From assembly GCA_028023455.1 (NCBI GenBank), contig JAQFVV010012418.1, positions 5,451,244 to 5,515,243 of the forward strand: a DNA stretch of 64,000 nucleotides, written 5' to 3'. The notes beneath the pieces are model-generated. The model saw only the letters and a program-made list of their open reading frames with translations, searched no databases and was not told where the DNA came from. This document shows, one piece after another, positions 1 to 11,490 of this stretch (within the stretch, counting starts at the first letter, position 1; the number at the start of each line of letters is the position of its first letter). Both the position numbers and the translations under genes were made by a program. This DNA is from Epiperipatus broadwayi (lineage: Eukaryota; Onychophora; Udeonychophora; Euonychophora; Peripatidae).

Positions 1-109
1 CTTTCAAACTAGACAATTTTACAACTATAATTGAAACTATAATGATAAACAGAAACAGTATTAATAATAAATTTGACTTTTAATGAAAAGACCAGTAAAC
101 TGCTTAGTC

Positions 110-199
110 ACAACTTTTTTACACTTGCCATCCTCACATTCAGACTGAAATTTTACACGACACATTATATGTTACCATCCTATTATAAGGAGATTGTTC
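110..199. repeat. Diverged short repeat, copy 1
   Basis: This stretch is repeated in the same orientation at 755-838. Both copies share the run 'gaaattttacacgac', then a one-base difference, then 'cattatatgttacca' and a similar poly-T entry. No coding potential is visible. It is probably a remnant of a non-autonomous DNA transposon; the family is not recognised. Confidence 0.5.
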
Positions 200-754
200 T
201 AAAATTCTCAGGCATAGATTTCATAATGATATATCAGAAGTGATGATATTAGTTCAATCGAAAAAATAGACATTGCTAAAATATATAATACTTCCTTAAA
301 TTTTACAAAAATTATTTAAACATAATCAATTGAATTCACATTTAGCAAAAAGTAACAGTTTTGATATTGTTTATTTATTGTCAAATGGCTAGTCTTATAA
401 ATATATGGAAAAAAAATTGAATAGAAAAACTTAGTCTTGTAAATGCAGATTGCCAGTGTATGATTAATAATATTTCCTTTCTTCAAATGGGACAATTGTA
501 AACTAGTTATTGTTCAAGATACAAAAAGAACATGCAATCCAATCATATACCAATAACACTTCAAAGGATAATGAAATTGTTTTATTATAAAGATTGTGAA
601 CTAAATTTATGAATTTAAATTTTTTTATTAAAGGCTATAATAAAATAAAATTGAATTTTTTTTTTTTTTGTGGTGTAAAAGGTGACAGCTCAAGCTCTTG
701 TATTAATTGATACCCTTATCATTTGTCCAAGACTCAGTCCCATAGATCAATGGT

Positions 755-838
755 GCATAATTTTTTTACACTTATGACCCTCATATTCATATTGAAATTT
801 TACACGACCCATTATATGTTACCATTGTACTATAAGCG
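755..838. repeat. Diverged short repeat, copy 2
   Basis: Direct, imperfect copy of 110-199. The 64-codon open stretch that crosses it (723-917) is low-complexity and has no recognisable domain, so I do not call it a gene. Confidence 0.5.
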
Positions 839-1194
839 TAGTGATAATAAATTTATCACATACAAATATATATCTATATTATATTTCAGTACATACAATT
901 TGATATATGATCTTTGAAAAAACTGCATATTAACAAAAAATATATAATATTTGGTTCTCATTAGATCTGTTGATTTGTAGCAGTTACAACTTTTTTAACC
1001 TGATTTAGAAAATGTAATACTACATATCAACTTTAGGAGGATACTAGTATGAAGAACAAAAGTCCTGAGAGTGAACAAGAGAAATGAGAGCAATATAAGC
1101 GAAGTGTCATTATGATGTACTGTTTTTATGTATTTTTAATAGTGTTTAGGTTTTTGTTTTTTCAATTAAAAATTTATTATCCAACGAGAACTTC

Positions 1195-1275
1195 TCAAGA
1201 TTTACATGACCCCCAAAATTCTGTAACCCCTTGAGGGGTCATGACCCACATATTGCGCACTACTGCCATAGATGA
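1195..1275. repeat. hAT-MITE-like end fragment
   Basis: It contains a small palindrome (TGAGGGGTCATGACCCA) and the wording 'gtgcgcaatatgtgggtc' on the minus strand, which resembles the ends of hAT-type MITEs in many animals. Only one end is seen and no target duplication is evident. Confidence 0.35.
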
Positions 1276-1316
1276 ATAAACATAGGCATTTAATGTTTTT
1301 TTTTCATATGTCAAAT

Positions 1317-1387
1317 GCGTTGACTAGGAAGCGAACACGGGCCAGCTGCTCGAAAGGCAACTATGCTAACTACTAGGCCATCAACGC
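1317..1387 (-). pseudogene. tRNA-Glu(UUC)-like pseudogene or SINE head
   Basis: Read on the minus strand, this 71-nt segment has a perfect 7-bp acceptor stem (GCGTTGA/TCAACGC). It has an A-box-like TGGCCTAGTAGTTAG, a 5-bp anticodon stem (GTTGC/GCAGC with one G-U) around the 7-nt loop CTTTCGA (anticodon UUC), and a B-box-like GTTCGCTTCC. The spacing matches eukaryotic tRNA-Glu. The T stem is broken at two or more positions, and an A-rich tract, not a T-run terminator, follows the 3' end. It is therefore more likely a decayed tRNA copy or tRNA-derived SINE head than a working tRNA. Confidence 0.55.
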
Positions 1388-4300
1388 TTGCCATTGTACT
1401 GTAATAATACAAAATATTTGATAGAAATAAATGCAATACTTCAGGATTATAGCTTTTGAATTATTAGAGGTGTAGCCAATATTAGAAACAACCAATTAGT
1501 TTTTCAGAACCTGTATTTTCTTTTTTTTTAAATATTTTTTCAAAATCTTAAAAATGAGGAAATTATTAGAAGATAAGTTTAATTGCAGTAAATTGGTCTT
1601 ATAATGAGAAAATGAAATTTTAAAAATTAAGAAGGATCTAGTAGTTAATGCATATATTTACTATACCATGAACTGAAGTTTGAATTGGAGTAAACCTTGA
1701 AATTTCTTCAGATTATCTGATAAATAATCCATAGCTAATCTTGTATTGGCTAGAAATGGATATCTAGTTATTCTTAGCTAGAGGATATTCTCAGATTGGA
1801 TTGAATTATTAATGTACTGGTTTAAAATATATAAAAAAAAAAGCATAAAATATCTTTACTAGAGATGAAGAATTATACTCTTTCACATAATTACAACAAA
1901 AATGATGCAATCTGATAAACTCATTGAGAAAATCAATTTAGTCCTGCATATAAAACAACTCATAATGGAAATAAAAAAGCAACTATCAATCTTTATGGGT
2001 ATATTAATTAAAAAAATAAAGATAACTTTATCTTAGTTTATAAATGTATACATGAGAGCCAATACATTTTTATTTATCAATCAGTTATTTTTAAGATAAA
2101 AACTCTTTTAACAAGAATTAAGGAGATATCTAATAAAGAACACATGCACTGTTAATATTACTATAACTACAGATAATGCTTCCCAGTAATGATTAGAACA
2201 TCTATTTCATACAATGACTTTGTCTTTTATATGTGCTTTTACTATTTATTTCTGTACTCCCATCAATATTCAGTAGAATCTCATGGTATGTATAATACTC
2301 TATCCTTATAACTAAATTTGTGTAATCAGAGCAACAACAGATTGATTGTTAGAAGAAGAAACTACATTCTTGTAGCAAAAAAAAAAATGTATTAGTTATT
2401 TCATTAATATGAAATCAGCAAACAATTATGAATATTTTAGCTAGAATTAACAAATATCAAAATTTCTGGAGAAAGCCATTGGGATTTTAACATCTAAAGC
2501 ATATAATCAGCTGTTGTTTGGGATAAAGAAGGTTTTGCAAAAAAAGTATTTTAAAATTATGAATTGTTAAAAATTACCAAGAAAAAAAATCACACTTTTT
2601 TAAAAAAAACTGATATTGAAAATAAAAGATCCTTCTTTGCGAATAATATGTTTCTGAGAAATGATTTTGATCTATTATTTTCTTTTGAATTACTAAGTAA
2701 TGAAACATCTTTTCAAAATTCATATCAGCACAAAACTAGTTGTAAGTTTTATGTAAAAGGAAAAAAAATGTGTGTGGAAGAACTTTTCAAAATGATTTTA
2801 TTACTAGAAATATCTGATAGGATAGTATATAGCCATTTAACAAATAGCACAATACTATATGAATTTCATTAATTAATCAGACTTATAATAGCTCTATAAA
2901 GCGAATTGCTCTTGAAGGTATATGAAGAGATCGTGATGTTAGTAATAAAAATAATTTAAAAAAAATACTTATTAAGAAAAAGAAGGCAATCATAGATTTT
3001 AAGTGGAGGAGGAAAAGTAACCCCATAGCATGGATATTGGTGAAAGAGATTAGAAGAAAAAAGTTTGAATATTAATAATTGTAAAGAAAGATAGGAAGCA
3101 GAAGTGTAACTGTATATACAGATGGGAGTATACATGTTAAATAATAATCTTATAAAAGAAGATATTTGTGAATGATTGTGTATAATTTCTACTAGGTGGT
3201 AACTAGACAATAGGATAACATTACCAAATAATAACAATTGGACATCATTGTTATAGTTTACCATTCTTTGTTATATTTAATGCAATTTATTTCAGTGATT
3301 CAATACTTAAAACTTCATCATAATTATTAATGAATTCTTTATTAAGATGCATAACCAGAAATTAAATGTTTTGGCATATTAATACTAAGGGCTAATGTGG
3401 ATGCTTAGTGTTTATTTGGAATAGAACATTTTGTAGCAGCCTTAACAAAGTAATAAATTTGTTACGTTCTATTTTCATTTTGTTAATATCTTGATGAAAT
3501 TTCTTCCTATTTCTCCTTTAATATTTTGCAAGAGATGTTGGCAATTAATTTTATTTTATTTCCAAAATTAACAATAATTACACATTCTCGCAGTGTATAT
3601 TTTTTTTAGTGAATAATATTGTCATATCTGACCTTGTTTTCAGAAATGGACTAGTCCAGATTCCTTCCTTATCTGATTGGTTTGAGCATTCATTGACACT
3701 AACCAATGTATAAACATGGCTAAAGGGTAAAAACAAGTTATGGCCAATGTGTAAACGTGTATAAAATCCTGTCATTGATTAGGCGCTCTGAATCTGATTG
3801 CTGCCAGTAAGGTAGGGGATCTGATAATAAATTCGCCTTTTTAGAGGCAAGCCAGAGAACGTCTAACCTAAATGACTGAACGTACTCTCCATTAAAACCA
3901 CTTCAAACAGCAAAGGTGTTTCTACTAATTACTACCAATATCTTTAAGCAGTGAGGCAAGTCCACAATTGCACTGGATGCTATGACTATGGCAGACTTGA
4001 AGCAAGCTGTTTAGTACAGCCGGAAGAGTCATTTAACAAACTTGAGACAAGCTGGAAGAATTAAGATTAGAATTCACAAGGGAAGCTAAATATACAGCTG
4101 TGAATTCAGTCATTCAACATGACCAACTCATTAGTGAATATTTATATTTTTGATATTACTGTTGGTTTGAGTCTGAAACCTTCAAGTCAGCCAAACACAA
4201 CAAATATAAAAACTAAAAATGATTTGCATCTAGTCAAAGTATTAATGAATTCATTTACAGCAAGAGCCTACAAGAAACAAAGTATATCTTTTATATCATT

Positions 4301-4843
4301 GGAAACAAGTTTTAAAAGTGCTATAATATAAAAGATTACTTTTATTTAATTATGAATTTATAATTTTTATATGTATTATTATTATTATTGCTTTTTTTTC
4401 CTGCTTATTACTCGAGATAAAAAGCTTTTAGCAACACTGCTTTATGGTTGTAAAATAATAACAGCCAAGGTTTCAAAATCTAGTATGGAGAAAAATAGCA
4501 AAAACAAAATAAAAAACTGAAATATTAAAAAGAGTTAAGTAATCTCCAAGCAACTTGGACAAAGTAGTAAAAGTGATCAAATATTTAGAGTAATTATTAA
4601 TTTGATTAGCAAAGGTAATAATCTTCAAGATGAAGATATATTGATAGATGTATTTGAATATTTGGTTGTTAAATGATTTAATCTCTTATGTTTCATTTAA
4701 AAGAAAGTTAGATGCATATACAGAATATTTTTATATAACTTATTCAGAATTTTGAGACTCAGTATTCTCTAAAGTAAACCTTTAGAACCGTATAATTTGA
4801 AGCGATTATTAATCATAAGAATATTTAAATTCATAATATAATT
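1388..4843. other. Intergenic DNA, mostly featureless
   Basis: AT-rich sequence with one weak coding candidate (2564-2872). The stretch 3780-4110 is somewhat richer in G+C, but I recognise no domain, tRNA or terminal repeat in it. Confidence 0.6.
2564..2872 (+). CDS. Hypothetical open stretch, possibly a decayed element
   Basis: 102 codons starting with an alternative codon at 2564. The first half is Lys/Asn/Phe-rich; the second half is less biased, with segments such as KFYVKGKKMCVEELFKMI. After the stop, coding-like sequence seems to continue in pieces to about 3070. That pattern suggests the eroded remains of a transposon protein, not a host gene. I recognise no family. It could also be chance in AT-rich DNA. 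Confidence 0.2.
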   Translation: MLKITKKKNHTFLKKTDIENKRSFFANNMFLRNDFDLLFSFELLSNETSFQNSYQHKTSCKFYVKGKKMCVEELFKMILLLEISDRIVYSHLTNSTILYEFH

Positions 4844-4849
4844 TTTATT
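4844..4849 (-). promoter_or_regulatory. Candidate polyadenylation signal of the orphan gene
   Basis: AATAAA on the minus strand about 95 nt past the stop codon of the 4942-6123 gene. A second AATAAA overlaps that gene's stop codon (4937-4942), so either could be used. No cleavage site can be seen from sequence alone. Confidence 0.4.
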
Positions 4850-4941
4850 ATTATCATTATTTACATCTTTAAAACAAGCAGGGACGCAAGTTTCAAATTT
4901 GTAGATTAATATTTCAGCAAATACTAATGAGCTTATTTTAT

Positions 4942-6123
4942 TTATGAACTTATTAGTCGTTTATTTTCATCAAGACCTGTTTTTTGTTTACCGTTAGAAA
5001 CATGCATACCAAGAGGACTAACATAAACAGTGCGTAAACCCCGTCGAATGCGAACTTTTCCAATCACCTCCACAGCCAAATGAACAAATGGAGTTCGCAC
5101 TTCTAAGTTACCAGTAGGAGTGGTACGAATAAATCTTCGCGATCCGCTAACTTCAACATCTCCTTTCGGCATTTGCGTAATCCGTGTACCATTAATTACC
5201 CAAACAAAATTGCCACAATTTTCAACGCGGGAGCAACTGCTTTGAATTAAACGGAAACATTTCGGAATTAAATAAGGTCCATGACGGGCGTTTCCGTAAA
5301 ATATATCCAAAGATACATCATGACGTAAATCTGCAAAATTAGTTTGTGCCAAACGGACTCCGTTGGAAGTAAAATAATACACATGAGCCGAAGGATCTGC
5401 AGAAAAATAAATTCCTGCTACATCAAATTTTGCCCAGCGATTCCCGTAAATTTGCGCTTCAACTTTTGTACCTTCGTGATATATTCTAGCTTCTTGATGA
5501 AGCAAACAACTAGCATTTCCTCGAACATTAGTAGCAGCTGAACAGCCGCAAGCTACATTTACTACCCTAATAGTATTATCGACTGTCATATCTACTCTGA
5601 TGTTATGATGCAAAAATACCGATACCGTTCCAAATACAGTTACTAAAGCACCTGGAATAAAATTATTTTGTGTATATATATTACGAGCTAAACAGTCTGG
5701 AATATTATTCAAAAGTGAATTGGGCACACTGCAAGTTGAGGAGAAATTACGATTAATCGAATTTTGAGAAGAGTGATGGTAACACATCATTTGTCCACTA
5801 ATGCTTCCTGTACTAAAACTTCCTGGATATGAATGATGAGGACACAATGGTTGTTGGGAATTGAGAACCGTCATTGAAGTAGTAGAATGGGAGTACACAA
5901 TTTGACTGTCTTCACTAGGATTGTTTGAACAATTATTAGAGCATAGATAAGTACAACTCCGAGTTGAGGTAGGTATGTGATTGCATGTTAAGGGATTTAA
6001 TCCATTAACAAGATTATAAGATAAATGCTGAGAACTGAATGGCTGTGATCGAGCAGATAGAGAACTCGATAACTGATGTGAGTTAGCATAAGGGGAAGTA
6101 ATTTCTTCTTCTTCGTTTTCCAT
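4942..6123 (-). CDS. Orphan protein, 393 aa, single exon
   Basis: An uninterrupted 393-codon frame with an ATG start, far longer than any chance frame here. It is much less AT-biased than its surroundings, so I take it to be a real gene. Residues 1-145 are acidic at the extreme N-terminus (MENEEEEI) and then low-complexity, rich in Ser, Asn, His and Cys with paired motifs such as CSNNCSNN; this part is probably disordered. Residues about 150-385 look like a compact, beta-rich domain with alternating hydrophobic residues, conserved-looking Gly/Asn turns and scattered Cys (CGCSAATN, CFRLIQSSCSRVENCG). There is no signal peptide, membrane helix or zinc finger that I recognise, and I cannot name the family or function. 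Its start lies 1.5 kb from the divergent V-ATPase gene. Lack of introns could mean a retrogene or simply a short gene. Confidence 0.8.
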   Translation of the reverse strand: MENEEEEITSPYANSHQLSSSLSARSQPFSSQHLSYNLVNGLNPLTCNHIPTSTRSCTYLCSNNCSNNPSEDSQIVYSHSTTSMTVLNSQQPLCPHHSYPGSFSTGSISGQMMCYHHSSQNSINRNFSSTCSVPNSLLNNIPDCLARNIYTQNNFIPGALVTVFGTVSVFLHHNIRVDMTVDNTIRVVNVACGCSAATNVRGNASCLLHQEARIYHEGTKVEAQIYGNRWAKFDVAGIYFSADPSAHVYYFTSNGVRLAQTNFADLRHDVSLDIFYGNARHGPYLIPKCFRLIQSSCSRVENCGNFVWVINGTRITQMPKGDVEVSGSRRFIRTTPTGNLEVRTPFVHLAVEVIGKVRIRRGLRTVYVSPLGMHVSNGKQKTGLDENKRLISS

Positions 6124-7562
6124 TTTTGTTAAAAATTCGTTATAATTTTGTATAAATATAATTCACCAAATCCACTTTTCAATATTTCTTAATACGGATA
6201 AATTTTCGAACATAAACTTAGGTCTTTTTGAGATTAAATGCTTTTAAAATGCATTTACAGCTTATGTCTGAATTCCTTTTATTTCTAATAAAATAATAAT
6301 AATAATAAAAATAATTAGGTTTAAAAAATCGAATATAATTTATTAAATAAATATTTAATTAGTTACGAGGCGTAACTATGAAAGGACGCCTTGTATATCC
6401 GCGTGTTTATGATCACACGTGCTAAAAGTCTTAAAACTATTTATTATACTGTATTTCAATAAGTGTTTGGCCCAAGTGTATAATAACTTTAAAACGGACT
6501 TAAAAAATTGTACCATATTTGAATTTGCTTTTCGATCATAAGTTTCATAATATCGAACGGAAATTTAAAAGAAGAGAGGAATATAGCAGGTTGGAGAAAT
6601 GGTTTATCTAGATTTTTAAGCCCTTTAATATTCAGAGAACACAACACATAAAAATTTAACATATATATATTAAGTCATGTAAACAACATAGCACTTTAAA
6701 GAGGGTGTGAAAAATTTGAAAAATGAAATATGTTAGGATATTTGAAAAAGAGTATAGATAGTATAGTACTGCGACCAGACTTTACCAAGCTCTACGATTT
6801 ATTGAAACAAAAAACTGGCTTCTTTTTTTTTTTTAAAAAAAAAAAAATAATAACTTTAGGATCTTCACATCATTAAGAAGAATATTTTTGATAATAACCG
6901 ATATTTTATGCAGTTATTAAAATCCATACTTTTCCAATGGAATTAAAGAAAAATAACCGCATTATAAAATATGATAGATACTATATTTTAAATAAATATT
7001 TGAGAATGTTTTTATAAATCTATAAAAAAAAACAGAATTATATGAAACTATATTAAAACATATAAGAGTATGATTCTAAATAAAATAGGAGCAGATATGT
7101 ACGGGTGTGTTTATCTGGCGCAAAACCTAATCCTATTAAAAAATAAACATAATAATGCATATTGGCGGTAGTAATATAGTGTGCAAATAATCTGCAGAAT
7201 TCACTATAGATGAAAAATGTTAGTAATCAATAATTTATTGTACAACAGATTAAATTAAACGCTACAAATAAACTGTTAAGGTAGTAGAAAGTAATAACCG
7301 AAGATGATTTTTATATTCTGAAATTAAATTAGCTATATTCGTTAACGAATGGCTATTAATAGTGATGATTAACTATATTAAAAATATAAATATGCTATTT
7401 TTTCACTAATCGATGATAATAGTTCGTGATAATTATTAACAGTATTTCTAAACACGGTTAAAGTTGTCTATTTAAAGGCAGAAAGTAAAGCAATGTTCAC
7501 TTTTATCGAAATATGTGCGATTTGAAAACACACACAAAAAAAATTTAACGTCGTTGAGTGAC
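6124..7562. promoter_or_regulatory. Divergent intergenic region between two genes
   Basis: About 1.5 kb separates the starts of the minus-strand orphan gene and the plus-strand V-ATPase gene, so both promoters probably lie here. I see an AAT-triplet run at 6290-6325 and an imperfect palindrome around 6400-6420 ('cgtgtttatgatcacacg'), but no clear TATA box or other defined promoter element. Confidence 0.4.
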
Positions 7563-7643
7563 GTAAGTATTACGAGAATTATTCGAGAAAGAGCCTACCG
7601 TAATTCAACGTCTATGAAATCTGATAAAAGATCTTGATTTTAG
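7563..7643 (+). other. Possible 81-bp intron in the 5' UTR of the V-ATPase gene
   Basis: A near-consensus donor (GTAAGTAT at 7563) and a T-rich acceptor (cttgattttag, ending 7643) sit just before the start codon. The size matches the short introns of 79 and 94 bp in the thioesterase gene of this window. Splicing would place the ATG 13 nt after the junction. This is an inference from splice consensus only. Confidence 0.35.
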
Positions 7644-7656
7644 GACAAAATAAAAT

Positions 7657-8280
7657 ATGGGGCTTCTTGCTAATGGACAGTATGTTGTTTACATTCTTGG
7701 ACTTTCCGCCTTATTAGTCATATCATTGTATTATTTACTTTCTGGTAGAGGACAGAGAATCGATATTGGATGGTTTTTAAGCACTACTTCTCCGTACTTG
7801 TGGGCCAATTGCGGAATAGGCCTATCTATTTCACTATCAGTTGTTGGTGCTGCATGGGGTATTTATACTACTGGAGCTAGTATTGTAGGAGGAGGAGTAA
7901 AAGCACCGCGAATAAAGACTAAAAACTTAATTAGCATTATTTTTTGTGAAGCTGTAGCTATTTATGGAATTATTATGGCTATCGTTATTAGTAACCTTGA
8001 AGAAGAATTTGATGAAAAAATAGTAAGTTATGAAACTAAGGTGAAGAATTATTTTTCTGGTTATTGCATGTTTGGTGCTGGTCTCACTGTTGGACTGAGT
8101 AATCTGTTCTGTGGGATTGCTGTGGGCATTGTAGGTTCTGGTGCTGCATTGGCAGACGCCCAAAATGCTAGTTTATTTGTTAAAATTCTCATTGTTGAAA
8201 TTTTTGGAAGCGCTATTGGCCTTTTCGGAGTCATTGTTGCAATCTTACAAACATCTAAAGCTAAAATGAATACTGAATAA
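7657..8280 (+). CDS. ATP6V0B: V-type H+-ATPase 21-kDa proteolipid, subunit c''
   Basis: 207 codons, full length for this family. Subunit c'' is one of the proteolipids of the V0 rotor ring, which carries protons across endomembranes as V1 hydrolyses ATP. The protein is almost entirely hydrophobic, with about five membrane helices: near 8-28, 50-72, 91-112, 133-160 and 171-197. Family hallmarks are visible: the stretch around residues 75-90 ([18 protein letters not shown]), FCEAVAIYG with the proton-carrying Glu98 in the middle of a helix, and [16 protein letters not shown] with a second buried Glu181. The ATG at 7657 is chosen because the first helix follows directly and upstream codons are not conserved-looking. 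The coding region has no intron, whereas this gene is usually split in animals, so intron loss or a functional retrocopy is possible. No frame break or missing key residue is seen. Confidence 0.96.
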   Translation: MGLLANGQYVVYILGLSALLVISLYYLLSGRGQRIDIGWFLSTTSPYLWANCGIGLSISLSVVGAAWGIYTTGASIVGGGVKAPRIKTKNLISIIFCEAVAIYGIIMAIVISNLEEEFDEKIVSYETKVKNYFSGYCMFGAGLTVGLSNLFCGIAVGIVGSGAALADAQNASLFVKILIVEIFGSAIGLFGVIVAILQTSKAKMNTE

Positions 8281-8394
8281 TTCGCGTGTATACCTCTAGA
8301 AAAAAAGATATACGTACAATTTCTGTTTATCGTCGACTTGGCATCTTTGAAACATTGTCATTGCAAAGAAAAAAAAATTGAATCCACCTCTCCC

Positions 8395-8400
8395 AATAAA
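8395..8400 (+). promoter_or_regulatory. Candidate polyadenylation signal of V-ATPase c''
   Basis: AATAAA 115 nt after the stop codon, a typical distance for a short 3' UTR. There is no long encoded A-tail immediately after it that would mark a recent retrocopy. Confidence 0.45.
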
Positions 8401-10684
8401 CATCATCAACAACAAAAAGTTTTAAATATGAAAATGCTTGGTAAAATATTTTAAATCTATTGTTTTAAAATTATTATTAATATCAGCCCCCACCCCCTTC
8501 TATAAATTATATTTTTTATTATATAATTCCTGCCTTTCATTATTTGATAAACTTATTATTTTATAAAAGGAACTTCGATATTTTGAAATAACATTCCATT
8601 CGTAAAATTTTGTTGTCCAAGAATCATCTAGGTAGTTTTTACTTATTTTGTTTTATTATTTTCTTTTAAAGTGATAACAATGTAATGGTATCTACCTGTT
8701 TAAGCTAAAATGTTTATAGATAAAACTGTTGATCAGTGTAAAATTTTAGAAAAGGAAAGTATACATGGTAATGGTAAATGTGTGTAAATATAGTATTGAT
8801 TAAATTTGTATATATTTAGTTTCCAACAAAAAAAAAAATACTGTTAAAATTAACAAATTTATATTTGGTTATATTACTTATTATTTAAATAAAGATTTAT
8901 AATATATAAAAGAAGTGGCTTTTAAAATTATTTTGAAAAAATTCAAAGATTTTCATTATTTATAAATACCATAAGTATTTATACTAGGAAACCTTACTTT
9001 ACTGTGATTATTGCTACTGTGGAAAATTTTAGAAGTAATGCATTTGTAATAATTGGAATTAAGAATAAATATGAAAAAGTATGCAAATAATGCCTAACAT
9101 ATGCCAATAAATCTTTAAATATTAGAAATTATTTAGAATCATTTAATATATATGGTGGAAGTCATTGCTAAAGTTTTAATGTTGAGAACTATGCATTATT
9201 CAGACGAACTATGATTAAAAGTGGCATTTCTAATGAATTAAGAAAGATACTAGCAAATCATTGCCTGAGGGTGTTAATTTTTTTTAATTTTTTTATTATC
9301 ATTCGGTAAAATTAAAGATCAAAACTATTTTAGAAAAGAAAATACCAAATTCATATTTTAGTTTCAAAAAATTTATTTCCTTAAATAAAAAATATGGCAT
9401 TTATTGTTTAAAAAATGACTTGCTTGCTTCAATCATTTTTTCTTTCAAGACAAATCATAATGATTAATTGTATAATTCTATTTTCTGACATACCTTGATT
9501 GATCATTCATCATTTAAATACTTGAGAAATTTGCAGTTTTGAAACAATGCAAAACTTTATATAACTTTTGCATCAAAAGAAAAAGTTTAAGTAAAACCTT
9601 ATTTTTCACTATTGTTTCAATTCATCTTTTTTACTATCATCAATTTGAGTGTCATATATTTATTTGCACCCAGATTAATATCTTTATCATTAAGGTTATT
9701 ATCTTTGGACTCTTGACATTTTCCTATTCATTATGATTTTATCCAGATTCAATCCAAATTACATAATTTCTGCCAGTAATTCAATTATTTTAATATTAAT
9801 TTCTTGGAAGTGATATGTACATAGAGAATTCTTAGCTGCTTTATGTTTGTAATAGCATTTTATGTGTTGAAATTTTTTCAAAATTCTTTTAATATAATTG
9901 CTGTTGATTTTATAATTGTCTGCATTGAAAATCTTGGTAATAAATCTTTTTTATTATATTGATCATAATAAAGAAATATTGGATAATAATATTTTGAAAC
10001 AAATTATTTATTGCTGAGGATGACAAGAATATTATCTAAAATCAATTTCTAATAGAATTTTCATCATCTAAGCTTTTTTATTTTTTATGTACAGATGACT
10101 TTATTTAGCCTCTTATGAGAGTGAAAATTTTTTGATTAATAAGTGAGCAATGTTTTGTAATACATTTTTTCTTAAAGCAAAGGTTTTATTTACAATAACT
10201 TCTATTTTTTAATAATTAATTTTTAATTTATCAAGAAAATTTAATGCTGCATTTTTACTTCTCTAACATTTTTGCTATATATATATATGAATATTATTGT
10301 ATCAGTCAAATAATCCAGAACTTACACTAAATGTGTCTTTAGGTTCATAGTTGTTTGTATTTTGTTTGCCATTTTTCTTTTTAAGTTTAAAGGAATTTGT
10401 TTTAGAATATATTATTTTCAACTACTTCTGTCAGGAAATTCCTTCTGTTCCTTATTGATGCAAACAAGAATGGAGCATGTTTCTATTTCTGGTATTGTTT
10501 GCATGTATGATCATGTGGAAATAATGGATTCATTTAAACAATAGTCTTTTTTGAATTTTATCTTTGTTAAACTAATTTCATATTTTTTATATGGCTGAGT
10601 TTTCTTTTAAATTAATCATATAATTCTTATTTAGCACCATTACCATAACTCATTAATTTCATTATCTCTTTTACAACCCATTTT
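8401..10684. other. Intergenic DNA, nothing recognised
   Basis: Strongly AT-rich sequence with homopolymer runs and a short TA repeat near 10277-10288. The 65- and 60-codon open stretches here are Phe/Ile/Tyr-rich low-complexity translations without a domain, and I do not support them as genes. Confidence 0.6.
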
Positions 10685-11265
10685 ATGATGAGAGTTTTTT
10701 AAATACTGAAATGGTAAATAAAGTCTAACAATAAATGTGAAAAATATATCTTGTATCATTTTATTCAAAATAGTATGCAATGCATGACTTGAATTTCTGA
10801 CACAAAATGTAAACTACAAAAATTAGGATTGTAATTATTATGGATGTAATAATTGGAGTTCATATAATATTTTGATTTTAGTGATCCTAATAAATATATG
10901 TTCTTACATATGTTTGAGAGATTTTGATTTTTTTAAAATTTTTTTAAGTTTTTGAAATGTTCTTTTTATCTGCAATGTTTTATTATAGTACAACGTTCTC
11001 CATTCTATATTGTCACTAGTGGAAGTCATAGTAATCAATGGATACTATAAGGTCAGTGCATCAAAATATTTATCTAGTGCCTATTATGCACTAATCTAGC
11101 ATTCATTGATTACTAAGACTTGTACTTGGAGGCAATATTGTTTGGAGAAAGTTGCTACTGTTTTAACAGATTGTGTAAGCATAAGAAATGGTGATCATGT
11201 AGTGTTATAGGGCTTTAATGTATGAAGATCACATTCTATATAGTCATATGAAACAGCCATTTCAA
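10685..11265. repeat. Locally repeated unit, copy A (about 580 bp)
   Basis: It begins near 'gagttttttaaatactgaaa' and is followed directly by a second, diverged copy starting at 11266 with the same opening. The shared order of words includes 'gtatgcaatg', 'aaaatgtaaa', 'gtgatcctaataaa' and 'tatgttctta'. A third partial copy lies at 12985-13150. Copy A contains a foldback element (10978-11167). Non-coding. Confidence 0.6.
10978..11167. mobile_element. Foldback/MITE-like inverted repeat
   Basis: Two arms of about 68 bp (10978-11045 and 11100-11167) are imperfect reverse complements. Both arms include 'tagtaatcaatg' and the 'ctcca...tattg' words in matching order. A related palindrome occurs at 59893-60073, and both are followed by the same flank, 'ttgtgtaagcata...aatggtgatcatgt'. 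This makes it a dispersed family, not a chance hairpin. Confidence 0.6.
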
Positions 11266-11490
11266 GGGTTTTTTAAATACTGAAATCATAATGTCTGACA
11301 ATTAATATGAAGAATATATGTTGTATCACATTTTGTTCAAACTAGCATGCAATGATTTGAATTTACAATAATTGAAATTTTCATATCAAAATGTAAATCA
11401 TAAAAACTCTAGAATTGCATTTGTTGAGGCCCTAATAGCTGGAATTCTGTAATTTTAGGAAATATGTTCTTCTCTCTTTTTAGATCATCA
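11266..11490. repeat. Locally repeated unit, copy B (partial)
   Basis: Tandem, diverged copy of the first part of unit A. It matches through 'gtaattttaggaaatatgttctt', after which similarity to A is lost. The remainder was probably displaced by the retroelement sequence that follows. Confidence 0.5.

Noticed and set aside
5344-5541. 65-codon plus-strand frame within the orphan gene
   Set aside because: Antisense shadow of the intact 393-codon gene.
7927-8163. 78-codon minus-strand frame within the V-ATPase gene
   Set aside because: Antisense shadow of a clearly recognised coding region.
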